Below, piece after piece: positions 54,824 through 63,870 of a stretch of DNA of 64,000 bases. Below the pieces are notes generated by a model. It ran no database searches, was not told the origin of the DNA, and saw only the letters and a list, made by a program, of their open reading frames with translations. The DNA lies in contig JAPDOI010000376.1 in the NCBI GenBank assembly GCA_029168955.1, positions 457,001-521,000 on the forward strand, written 5' to 3'. The position numbers and the translations under genes were made by a program. Within the stretch, counting starts at the first letter, position 1. Every line of letters begins with the position of its first letter. The stretch is from Aplectana chamaeleonis (Eukaryota > Nematoda > Chromadorea > Rhabditida > Cosmocercidae).

Positions 54824-55418
54824 TTACGTTGCCGTTTTCTTTTGGAGGGGCCACACTTCCTGTGCAGCGGCTATTTTGCTGCAGATATCGCGTGATTCTA
54901 GTCCGTTCAGGCCCTTGAGGCCCGAGGAAGAGACGATAAAGCCGAATACTGTTGATGTTAGAAGTAAACCAGATGACAGTCTCATGACAGGGACATTGTG
55001 CTCGATGATATCGCTCAGGTCTTGTCCAATGAGAATCTCTGGGGACACCTCTGTATATGGGTTAAGCTGGACAACTGCAATCCTCCTATTCTTTATGAAG
55101 TTCTTGTCTGCCGCCGACAATTCAGCAGTTTTCGTGCAGAAATTCGGTCTATCCTTGGTTGATAGTGACACGTTTCGCAGCTTTTTCGAGCAAAATCGGC
55201 TTCTCAGAGTAATGCCTGTTTTATTGAGGCTGGAAATCTCTTGCGATCATCCGATTCCAGCAGTTGTGGGCATCTCTGAGCTTGTTACAGGAAGCTTCAG
55301 CCGGTCTGCGATCCCATTTTTCAGGAAACTTCTTTGAGATCCAGAATCCAACACTAATGATAGGCTCATATTCCATTTCAGCTTCATTAAAAATCACTAC
55401 GGATGCCATGGGCAGCAC
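54824..55418 (-). pseudogene. BEL/Pao pol fragment (retropepsin region), broken
   Basis: On the minus strand, 55418-55221 encodes VVIFNEAEMEYEPI followed by a degenerate protease active-site region, where the expected D-S/T-G is no longer legible. 55171-54824 in another frame encodes the rest of the DUF1758-type protease domain: ILIGQDLSDIIEHNVPVMRL and SSGLLLTSTVFGFIVSSSG. The domain pair and order are those of BEL/Pao polyproteins. Frame change and active-site loss make it dead. It is diverged from the element at 57.5-64 kb and oppositely oriented. The long plus-strand frame 54654-55337 is its shadow. Confidence 0.75.
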
Positions 55419-55439
55419 GCGAACCTGCTAAAAGGAAAC

Positions 55440-56070
55440 TTCAGGTTAGGCGAAAACGACCCGGAAAACAAGTCAGTTTTTAGCGATCTCTCGCTCGATG
55501 TCGCGGAAAGAGCCCAGGAGAGTTGGATGGATGAAGAAGCTGTGAAAGCTGCCTCTCAGGAGCATGAGACCTATCAGGCGAAGAGTGGCTCCCAGGCGCG
55601 TGATAGCTCTCAGGAGCGTGGCAGCTCTAGTGATCTCTGGTCATCTGGCAATGAGGATTTATTTGTTGTTAGCCCTATACATTGCGTACAGTGCCTTCGC
55701 ACTGGTCATCAATGTTGCTTTATCAAATTCGGGCAATGTACTCTACCTGTTTTTAATGAATTAACACTCTTATGCTATTTGCTATTTCATATTTTTTTGT
55801 TTTTTCATCATATCATACTCGATCTTTGTTGATCCTCACCGAAGTTGAATTGATCACCTACTTGAGTTGAATTGAATATTCGTAGGAACATTTGGTTTTT
55901 CTCGATGTTCACTGCCGTTGAAATTATTTGTTTTTATAGTTGAACAAAATATTTGTTGAAATACTTCGTTTTTTTTATTGGTGGCCATCGATGTTGTATT
56001 AACTGTTTATGATATTGAATGGAAATAGTTAGTCACTTCAAGAAAATAGTTGTGAATTATGACCAATGTT
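55440..56070. other. No convincing gene
   Basis: A plus frame at 55527-55832 contains a Ser/Gln-rich stretch (SQARDSSQERGSSSDLWSS) that looks like two tandem 12-residue copies. No family was recognised. Confidence 0.35.
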
Positions 56071-56795
56071 AGATTATCTAACTGTTTTGCTTTGCTACGG
56101 ATTAGTATGATTTGGAAATGAAACACTTGTGAGAAACTCGTTAAAAAAAGTGAAATGTCTTATGCTACTGATTTGGCATGGGAATAAACTCGAAAGAAGC
56201 GCTAAAAACTCAGTGAAATGATTCATCGTTGATTTGGCTGTGCACTTGTTCACTAAACAACAAAAATTGAGTGTGAGATTGAAAAAACAAATCACGCACA
56301 TCTTACTAAGCACACACATTTATTCGTGTGACTGCAATTCTTTTAGTTTTTTTATTCTTTTAGTAACATTCGCATAGACACACTACTTGATGTTATTTCC
56401 ACTTTCATTAATTGATAGTCAATCGGAAGCGAACGCGTCAAATAATTTAGTAATTCTTGAAAATCAATAATTCTGAATGATTGAGGTGGGAGACTCAACA
56501 TAATTTTGCAAGGACCTGAGACCTGTTAACCTAAACTGCAAGCGTTAGGTTGATTTCAGAAGAGATGTGCGTGATTTGGTTCTTCAATCTCACACTCAAT
56601 TTTTGTTGTTTAGTGAACAAGTGCACAGCCAAATCAACGATGAATCATTTCACTGAGTTTTTAGCGCTTCTTTCGAAATTATTCCCATGCCAAATTAGTA
56701 GCATAAGACATTTCACTTCTTTTAACGAGTTTCTCACAAGTGTTTCATTTCCAAATCATACTAATCCGTAGCAAAACAAAACAGTTAGATAATTT
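56071..56795. mobile_element. Foldback element with GATTTGGC motifs
   Basis: Arms of about 230 bp (56071-56303 and 56563-56795) are near-perfect mirror images: GATTATCTAACTGTTTTGC against its reverse complement. GATTTGGCATGGG and GATTTGGCTGTGCAC occur in each arm after GTGAAAT words, as in the other foldbacks. Identical frames appear on both strands (56319-56095 minus; 56550-56771 plus), so they are not genes. Confidence 0.85.
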
Positions 56796-56820
56796 CACTT
56801 TATTTTAGCTAAGGTTTTCT

Positions 56821-57020
56821 TCCAAAGGCACATTACACCCTCAGATATGACCTTTCAAATGTTCATGCAGTTGTGTAGTAGACCCCTCTTGCATAACACT
56901 TGCCCACCCCTTCTAGCACCACCACAGTTCACACCCTTTTTCATGGTTTCCGAACCCAATAACGACTAGATGAACGGTTGAATCACAACCGCGTTTTCGA
57001 TTTTCACTCCCTTGCCGGTC
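56821..57020. mobile_element. Truncated TTAA-type MITE
   Basis: AAAGGCACATTACACCCTCA, GTGTAGTAGACCCCTC and CACCACCACAG match the left half of 49946-50441 in order. The copy is cut where the 42-bp array begins. Confidence 0.65.
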
Positions 57021-57029
57021 CTCCCGGTT

Positions 57030-57420
57030 GGGTCGAACACACGATCCGTAACGCTTGGCATACTCGCAGTTGGGTCCCGCCCTCTTTCCCTGCGCTCGGC
57101 GCTTTTTAAGTCGAGTCTCACACACTTTCCCCAGCGCTTGGCGCACTTCCAGTTGGGTCCCGCACACTTTCCTAGGCGCTTGGCGTACCCGAAGTTGGGT
57201 CCCGCACTTTCTGGCGCTTTGTGTGCTCCCTAGATCCCGCACACGTACCCGGCGCATGGCGCACTCCCAGTTGGGTCCCGCACGCTGCCCTCGGCGCCTG
57301 GCGTACCCAATGTTGGGTCCCGCACACGTTCTCCGGCGCTTGGCGTGCTCCCAGTTAGATCCCGCCCACTATCTCCGGCGCTCGGCGCTTTTTATTTGGG
57401 GTCCCGCACACGTTCCCTAT
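57030..57420 (+). repeat. 42-bp tandem array, GGCGCTTGGCG subfamily
   Basis: About nine units: TTGGGTCCCGCACACTTTC, then CTAGGCGCTTGGCG, then a variable 8-mer. The unit aligns over its full length with the 13-15 kb unit. Confidence 0.85.
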
Positions 57421-57618
57421 AGAGACGATACTCTATTGTTATACTCACTATGATATTCACTTACATTGTAGTATCTGTATTGTACTGATTACTCATCTTG
57501 TAAGCTAGTTTAACCTTATCTGCAGGCTGATCTTAGCGAACTATTCGCAACATAGTGCTCAGATCATAACATACTCGCTTATCATGTAACCATCAATGTC
57601 TCCACCCATTGATCACGG

Positions 57619-57626
57619 TATAAAAG
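57619..57626 (+). promoter_or_regulatory. TATA box of the BEL LTR
   Basis: TATAAAAG in the context CACGGTATAAAAGCCTGG. A start site about 25-35 bp downstream (about 57650) would begin the R region and put the SL1-like sequence about 75 bases into the transcript. Confidence 0.75.
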
Positions 57627-57722
57627 CCTGGCTGAGAAGCCAGGCCTCAATGGCTCTTACTCACTTTGCTCTTATTCTCTTTTTCTCTTTATTGTCGTAT
57701 TTAATAATAATAATTAATATAA

Positions 57723-57744
57723 AGTTTAATTACCCAAGTTTGAG
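57723..57744 (+). promoter_or_regulatory. SL1 spliced-leader sequence with 5' splice site inside the LTR
   Basis: Twenty-one of 22 bases match nematode SL1; only the first base differs (A for G). It is followed at once by GT (57745-57746), as in a real SL RNA gene, where the leader ends at a splice donor. It lies in the transcribed leader, downstream of the TATA box and upstream of the primer site. The body of an SL RNA does not follow. Possible roles are splice donor for a spliced envelope mRNA, mimicry of a trans-spliced 5' end, or a relic of reverse-transcribed trans-spliced RNA. Confidence 0.85.
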
Positions 57745-57779
57745 GTACCCTTACGAAGTCCCGCGTGGCAAAGAGCATA

Positions 57780-57790
57780 TGGTGCATCGG
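57780..57790 (+). promoter_or_regulatory. Primer-binding site, tRNA-Gly
   Basis: TGGTGCATCGG is the exact complement of the last 11 bases of a typical tRNA-Gly(GCC) ending CCGATGCACCA. It lies two bases after the LTR. Minus-strand DNA synthesis would start here. Confidence 0.85.
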
Positions 57791-58208
57791 CGGATCTGAG
57801 GACCAAGGAAAAGGAAAGGACACGCCGAACCAAGGATCAAAGCCAAGGAACGGAGGATACGAATTCGCAGAACGGAACACTGAGCAGTGGTCAAGCACAC
57901 GAGTGACTGGAGAACAAAGGAGTGAGTTCAGGACCACATCCCTCCACATCGGTCCCTGTTACTGTGTAATATTCCTTGCAGAGGCCCGGGATTCGGACAC
58001 CGTTCTTTACGGAGGCAGACGAGGATCTCCAAGGCAACTGTGACTGCAACGCATACAACGTCGGAGACAACAAGGACAGGTGAGGGAAAGACGATATTCC
58101 TGCACTGTCCCGTCCCCTTGCACGAGTCCTCGTCAATCACAAGTGTACTCTGACTGCACCATCTTTTATACAGCTGACTGAGTGCTTTGATACTAAAAAA
58201 CACGGACT

Positions 58209-59227
58209 ATGGCCACGACCCTGTCTACGCGCCAAGGACTATTGACGCGCGCTGTCAACAACCTTTCTAAGGCACTGGACGGGTGCCATGACATAGAAGC
58301 ATTGCTCGAAGACAACGGACGCACCTACACAAAGGCCCAACATCAACGGATTCGGAGATTGAAAGCAATTCTGGAATCGGAAGTGTCAAACGTGGATCGA
58401 GCATTGGAAAAGTACAGCACTGCCGCGGACGATCTGGATCCCGATACTCCGTCCATAGCGGATATCCTTCATAAGGTGAACACAAATATTGAAACCGCGA
58501 CCAATCATGTGGATCGAGCACACAAGCTCATGGTGACGTTGATACAACTCCAACAGGAAATGGACTACCTCGCAAAGAGTGAAACCTTCCTCACCACTTC
58601 TCCCGAGGTTCCTGCGATGAACCTACCACCTATACCTATTCCCAAGTTCAGTGGACGCATCTGGGACTGGCAAACATTCTGGGGAGCATTTGAACATTCC
58701 GTACATTCGAGACCTATCGACGACTTACATAAGATGAACTACCTTCTCGATGCGCTTCAAGAAAAGCTAGAGAGACTGTGAAACAGTATGAGGTTTCTCG
58801 TGAAACGTATCCTCTGATTGTGGCTCATCTTAGGAAGAAGTACGGAGATCATCAAGCTTTTGTGGATCAAATGGTTCGACGAATGCAAGGACTTCGAGCA
58901 CAGAGTAACCGCCTTGAAGATCAGGAGAAGCTATGCGAACAACTGTCTTCCATGCTCTCTCAATTGCAGTTGCGAGGAGAGAATATCGACAACATCTTCT
59001 TGCAGAAGCAGGTTATGGGAAAATTCACGGAGGAGGTCCAACGTCATGTACTACGAAAGAAGGAACAACAGTCACCAGACACTAATTGGGACACGAATTT
59101 TATGCTCACAACAGCGAAGGAATACATTGTCACAGAACTCAGAATTGTTAGCCAGATCGATCGCAAACATGACCAGAATTCCAAACTACAACCAGGGAAA
59201 GATCGAAGGAATCCTCGAAACGATTGA
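58209..59227 (+). pseudogene. BEL gag (DUF1759), frameshifted
   Basis: From the ATG at 58209, about 190 codons encode a helical N-terminal region (RTYTKAQHQRIRRLKAILES) and the start of the DUF1759 capsid-like domain (PKFSGRIWDWQTFWGAFEHS, HKMNYLLDAL). The domain continues from about 58766 in another frame (QYEVSRETYPLIVAHLRKKY, LRAQSNRLEDQEKLCEQLSS). A loss of one base near 58761-58766 explains the change. The second frame stops at TGA 59225-59227, and the pol ORF resumes in that same frame 15 bases later, so gag and pol were originally one polyprotein. The TGA is either a nonsense mutation or, less likely, a readthrough stop. Confidence 0.85.
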
Positions 59228-59242
59228 CAAAATACCATTTCG

Positions 59243-62200
59243 ATGACAGAACGTCGGAATCCCTGTTTCTACTGTGACGGTCGCGATCATGCAGCAAAGG
59301 AATGCCACATTGTAGAAACGAAGAACGAACGACTCGAAGTAATGCGAAAAAAGAAGCTGTGTCACAATTGCGGATCAAAGGAGCACATGGCGAACCAATG
59401 CAAAGGAGGCCCCTGTCGAATCTGTCGCCAACATGGACACCACACGTCTGTATGCCAGCGATTCCCGTGGAAGCCAGCGCCGGATCTCGATAGGAGAACT
59501 CCTTCAATACCGGAAAAACTGGTACCTCGAAATCAAAGCAAAGCAGCACCAACGCGCACTACTGCAAGGACACCTACAATAGCGAAGGTCAACAGTGTAG
59601 CGTCCATGCTGGCTCCCACAGAGGAGGACATACCCAGCACAGCTGTCTTTGTGAATCATCACAGCAGCACCACCAATGTCCACATTCTCGTTGGACAAGC
59701 TCAGGTTCTCAACCCCAGAAGTCAAGCACTGGAAGCAGTTCACGTCATGCTTGACACTGGAGCCGATCGTTCGTTCATCAGCACTGAACTGGCAGATCGC
59801 CTCCAACTAATGGATGTTAGCAGGGTCGAGCTAACAATCAACACCTTTGGATCTCAACAGCCAATCACGAAAACTTGCGGTATCACAGAACTACAAATGT
59901 GGGATGCATACGGAACAACCCACAAGATCACTGTGACAAAAATCGACACGCTCACGGAACGAATGCGACGGAGCAGCCTCAGTCAGCAGGACAAACGGTT
60001 CCTGCACGAGAACAATATCAACCTGTCCATCAGTTCGGACACCACGGATATTCAGCCGCACGTTCTACTTGGATGCACGGACCTCTATTCACTCCTCGAC
60101 CGAGGTCTCGCTACCCATGCAACACTTCCTTCCGGTCTTCAACTGATCTCCTTGAAGTTGGGATATCTTCTATCCGGACGAGATACAAGCTCAGATAAAC
60201 CAGTTGATGATGTTTCGCAGGCCACTGGGGAATTCGAGAAACCCCCTCCCGAACTTGGCACTGAACTTCAATCATGGGAGGATTTTTGCACGTTCGAGTC
60301 AACAGGAGTTCGCGAATTTACGGGACCACATGCTGGAGAACGTCGGACCGTGAACGACAAAGTCTGGCAGATGTTTGAGCAATCAATCGAAAGGAAGGAT
60401 GATGGCTACCATGTCAGCCTTCCATGGAAGGACTCAGCAGTCGAACTTCCAGACAACAGAGCTATAGCGGTACGACGATTAGAAAGCGCCCTGGCAAAAC
60501 TCGCGAATGATTCCAGTACATTGGAGCAGTACCACAAGATCATAATGGATCAGCTAAATCAAGGAATCATCGAAGAGGTTGACGAGTTCGCACCTCCAGA
60601 CGGAACAATCATACACTACCTCGCACATCGTGCCGTATTCACTCCACATAAGGAGACGACCAAAATCAGGGTCGTCTTCGACGCATCTGCGCATCTGAAA
60701 GGACATCCGTCATTGAATGACGTCCTCCACCAAGGGCCTGTGCTTCTTCCTCGAATCTGCGATATTCTGTTGCGATTCAAAATAGGAAATGTGGCGGTAA
60801 CGAGTGACGTCGAAAAGGCTTTTCTTCAGATACGACTGAATCAGAGAGATAGAGATGCGACAAGGTTTTTGTGGATACGGAATATTACGCAGCCGATGGA
60901 ACGGTACAATACAGTGATCTACAGGTTCACAAGAGTGACCTTCGGATTAAACTGTTCGCCTTTCCTACTTTCGGGAACAATCAAACATCATCTGGAATCC
61001 TGGGTGACAGACCAGAAACTGGCGAAAGAAATACGGGACAATACCTACGTAGACAACGTGATCGTGACTACGCCATCTACGGAGGACGCGCTACGCTTCT
61101 ATTCGGATTCGAAGAACCTTTTCAAGGAACTCAACATGAACTTGCGCGAGTATCGTTCGAACGACGAGACACTAAACACAAGGATTTGTGAAACGGGCCT
61201 CAGTTTGAATTCGCTCCAAAAGGTGCTCGGAGTACCATGGCAGTCAGGTGACGATAAAATCATCATCGATTGTAGGTACCGCACCACATCAAAATTCACT
61301 AAGCGATCGATTTCGGAGAGTGTTGCTTCTGCCTATGATCCGTTGGGGTGGCTGACACCACCCACGCTCCGAGGGAAACAGTTCCTTCAGCAGCTATGGA
61401 AATACGACTATGAGTGGGACACGCTACTGTCCGACGAGCATCGACAAGCATGGGAAAGGATTGTTCAGGAAACAGACGGATTCAAAATCGAGCTCTCACG
61501 GAAAGTAGCTCAAATTGGACTGACAACCACTTTAGTGCTCTTCGCGGACGCTAGTGGAAGCGGGATGGCTACATGTGCATACCTTGTCTCCGAAGCTGGA
61601 AGTTTCCTTCTATACGGAAGATCCAAGCTACCATCTCTGAAAGACAATCCTACAATCCCGAAACTAGAACTAAATGCCCTTACGATGGCGGCAAGAATGG
61701 CGTACTCAATTTGTCAGGCAATAAAACATCACGTCGACATAAAGAACGCTGTTATACTCTCCGACTCACAAATTGCCCTTGGCTGGATAAGGACACCAGT
61801 GGAGAAGTCGGCAGGAGTGCTAGTAAGGAACCGAGTTGCGGAAATCAGGAAAATCGTCAGTGAGATGGAGGTCTCGGTTACATTTGGATATGTTAACTCC
61901 TCTGAAAATCCAGCCGACTGTGGAACTCGGGGGCTGACGAAAGCAGAACTGAATGGGCACATGTGGTGGAATGGACCTGACTTCATACAACAGCCTCAGG
62001 ACCAATGGCCCAAAGCCACTCAACTGTTTCCTTTGTCCGCAGAAGAAATCAACGAAGACACATGTGCTATAGCACACGTGACCAGCTCTGATGCAAGATC
62101 AAATTTTTTGGATTGGTCAAGGACAAACAATCTGGCTTCAGCGAAGCGACGAGTAGCATACGTCTTGCGCTTTCTTCGACAACTCTCCCTCAGGGTTAAC

Positions 62201-62566
62201 CCACGGCTACGAGCTAGATTGGAACAAAAAATGCCTGAACTACTCGAGATGACTACAGAGCCGTATATCACAGCACAGGAAAACGAAATGGCTCTGAGGG
62301 TGATTGCACGACACCACCAGGAGAACTCGTTTACGCCAGAACAATTGCAGTCGCTGAAACCGCTCAAGATTCAAAAAGAAAGTGATAGAATTCTACGATG
62401 CCGAGGACGTCCGGGGAATGCAGACATTAGGTCTAGCGCCAGGTATCCAATACTAATCGCATCAAAGACGGAACTGGCAACCGCAATCGTACGCGACGCT
62501 CATCTTCCATATCACAGCAGTACAGGACAAACAATGGCTAATGTACGACAACGATCCCAAAGCTAA
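59243..62566 (+). CDS. BEL pol: zinc knuckles, protease, reverse transcriptase, RNase H
   Basis: The 1107-codon frame carries three CCHC-type knuckles (CFYCDGRDHAAKEC at about residue 8; CHNCGSKEHMANQC; CRICRQHGHHTSVC). Then come a retropepsin-like DUF1758 protease with MLDTGADRSFIS (catalytic Asp about 171), and a Pao-type reverse transcriptase from VRVVFDASAH (about 475) to the catalytic YVDN (about 602). YVDN stands where most families have YVDD. The DUF1759-associated A17 region follows (SVASAYDPLGWLTPPT), then RNase H with LFADASGSGM (Asp about 769), ELNALTMAARMA and SDSQIALGW. The end (AHLPYHSSTGQTMANVRQR) is the start of the integrase zinc-binding module. A small deletion at about 62550 removes the conserved residues before P-K-L-R and shifts the frame to a TAA. 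The annotated ATG is internal to the original polyprotein. Confidence 0.92.
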   Translation: MTERRNPCFYCDGRDHAAKECHIVETKNERLEVMRKKKLCHNCGSKEHMANQCKGGPCRICRQHGHHTSVCQRFPWKPAPDLDRRTPSIPEKLVPRNQSKAAPTRTTARTPTIAKVNSVASMLAPTEEDIPSTAVFVNHHSSTTNVHILVGQAQVLNPRSQALEAVHVMLDTGADRSFISTELADRLQLMDVSRVELTINTFGSQQPITKTCGITELQMWDAYGTTHKITVTKIDTLTERMRRSSLSQQDKRFLHENNINLSISSDTTDIQPHVLLGCTDLYSLLDRGLATHATLPSGLQLISLKLGYLLSGRDTSSDKPVDDVSQATGEFEKPPPELGTELQSWEDFCTFESTGVREFTGPHAGERRTVNDKVWQMFEQSIERKDDGYHVSLPWKDSAVELPDNRAIAVRRLESALAKLANDSSTLEQYHKIIMDQLNQGIIEEVDEFAPPDGTIIHYLAHRAVFTPHKETTKIRVVFDASAHLKGHPSLNDVLHQGPVLLPRICDILLRFKIGNVAVTSDVEKAFLQIRLNQRDRDATRFLWIRNITQPMERYNTVIYRFTRVTFGLNCSPFLLSGTIKHHLESWVTDQKLAKEIRDNTYVDNVIVTTPSTEDALRFYSDSKNLFKELNMNLREYRSNDETLNTRICETGLSLNSLQKVLGVPWQSGDDKIIIDCRYRTTSKFTKRSISESVASAYDPLGWLTPPTLRGKQFLQQLWKYDYEWDTLLSDEHRQAWERIVQETDGFKIELSRKVAQIGLTTTLVLFADASGSGMATCAYLVSEAGSFLLYGRSKLPSLKDNPTIPKLELNALTMAARMAYSICQAIKHHVDIKNAVILSDSQIALGWIRTPVEKSAGVLVRNRVAEIRKIVSEMEVSVTFGYVNSSENPADCGTRGLTKAELNGHMWWNGPDFIQQPQDQWPKATQLFPLSAEEINEDTCAIAHVTSSDARSNFLDWSRTNNLASAKRRVAYVLRFLRQLSLRVNPRLRARLEQKMPELLEMTTEPYITAQENEMALRVIARHHQENSFTPEQLQSLKPLKIQKESDRILRCRGRPGNADIRSSARYPILIASKTELATAIVRDAHLPYHSSTGQTMANVRQRSQS

Positions 62567-63870
62567 GGCAGCTGGTCAAGCAGATTCTACGATCATGTGT
62601 ACCATGCCAGAAACTAAACAACCTTCCATTCAAATACCCTGACATGGACGACCTCCCAAACCGACGAGTACAGCAAACACGCCCATTCGAGCATGTAGGG
62701 ATTGACTATTTCCGTCCGCTTTCAGCGAAAAATGACGACACCACCCGAAAGTTCTACGGAATCATAATCACCTGCACAGTTACCAGACTGTTGCACCTGG
62801 AGCTTGTTCCGGACATGTCGGCGAACCACCTACTCCAGGCTCTACGCAGATTTTTTGCTAGAAGAGGAATACCGACCAGCATAACGTCCGACAATGGCCC
62901 ATCTTTTCTGTTAGCCGATCAAATACTTCGAGACGCAGTTCTTCCTGTAATCAACGACACCTCACTTGCATCAACAATGGCCACAAAGGGAATAACTTGG
63001 AAAACGATCACGCCGTACGCTCCGTGGCAGGGAGCTTTTTACGAGCGTTTGATAAAATCTGTGAAGCACTCCCTCTACAAGGTCATGCAAAAGACAGTTG
63101 TGAGGCAGGAGACACTGGAAACACTTTTGATCGAAATAGAAGGAACTCTCAATAGTCGCCCTCTGACTTACCAAGAAAAATGGGAAGACACTCCCACACT
63201 CAGGCCTATTGACTTTATCCAAAGGGACATGCTCGTGACGTATCCTCTTGAATCGGTTGGAGAAGGGAACGATGACCCCACATACCTTCCACCAGAGGAA
63301 GCCCTGCAGCTCAAAACAAGACGGCAGGCTGAAGCTGCTCTGAAATCCAGCTATCAGCTGACAGCAAGATTCTGGGTAATTTGGCGTGAGCAGTATATGA
63401 GCAGCCTCCGAGAATCTCACAAACTTTCCATCGACAAAACTCGCAGCTCTGCTACGTCTCCCAAGATTGGAACCGTTGTGTTAATCTCAGACCCAGTTCT
63501 ACCGCGTAATTCATGGAAGTTAGGACGAATCAGTGAACTCCGCAGTTCTAGCAAGGGAGCAGTCGGAGAAGCAGAGCTCAAACTGGCTAGTGGACGCACG
63601 ATCAGGAGGCCGATAAATCTTCTCGTCCCTCTGGAACTCGGTGAAAACGAAACGGGATCTACGAGGCGCAGCGACGAGGTTACGTCAGACGACGATGCTG
63701 TGGACCCAAGCACAGGAAAAGGCCCCTCATCCCGATACAAATACGGTAGATACGAACCAGGGAACGGCGAGTTACTCTGCAACAACCATCCCGGTAACCG
63801 CATTACTAACTTGTATGGGTGCGCTGATGCTTATACCAGGAAGTGGATCGTCCCCAATAACAACGCCTAG
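62567..63870 (+). CDS. BEL integrase and C-terminal domain (separate frame)
   Basis: Coding continues in the next frame from about 62569, with the two Cys of the HHCC zinc module (SCVPCQKLN). The first ATG is at 62644. The catalytic D,D,E triad is complete: GIDYF (Asp 21 from that ATG), SDNGPSF (Asp 83) and WQGAFYERLI (Glu 134). The DUF5641-type C-terminal region follows (YMSSLRESHKL, GTVVLISDPVLPRNSWKLGR). The frame stops at 63868-63870. Its last 40 or so codons (from about 63745) look non-homologous because the envelope-like frame takes over in another phase. The enzyme would insert the cDNA; split from pol, this copy is probably not expressed correctly. Confidence 0.9.

Larger units (their letters stand above)
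57467..57777 (+). repeat. 5' LTR (left boundary uncertain)
   Basis: The right end is set by AAGAGCA (57771-57777), two bases before the primer site. The left end is probably TGTAGTATCTG at 57467, giving 311 bp, but without the 3' LTR this is a guess. It contains a TATA box at 57619 and an SL1-like 22-mer at 57723. Confidence 0.65.

Noticed and set aside
54654..55337. 227-codon plus-strand ORF
   Set aside because: It is the antisense shadow of the BEL protease fragment on the minus strand, where recognisable motifs are found.
56095..56771. Paired 73-74-codon ORFs on opposite strands
   Set aside because: Mirror images from the foldback at 56071-56795.
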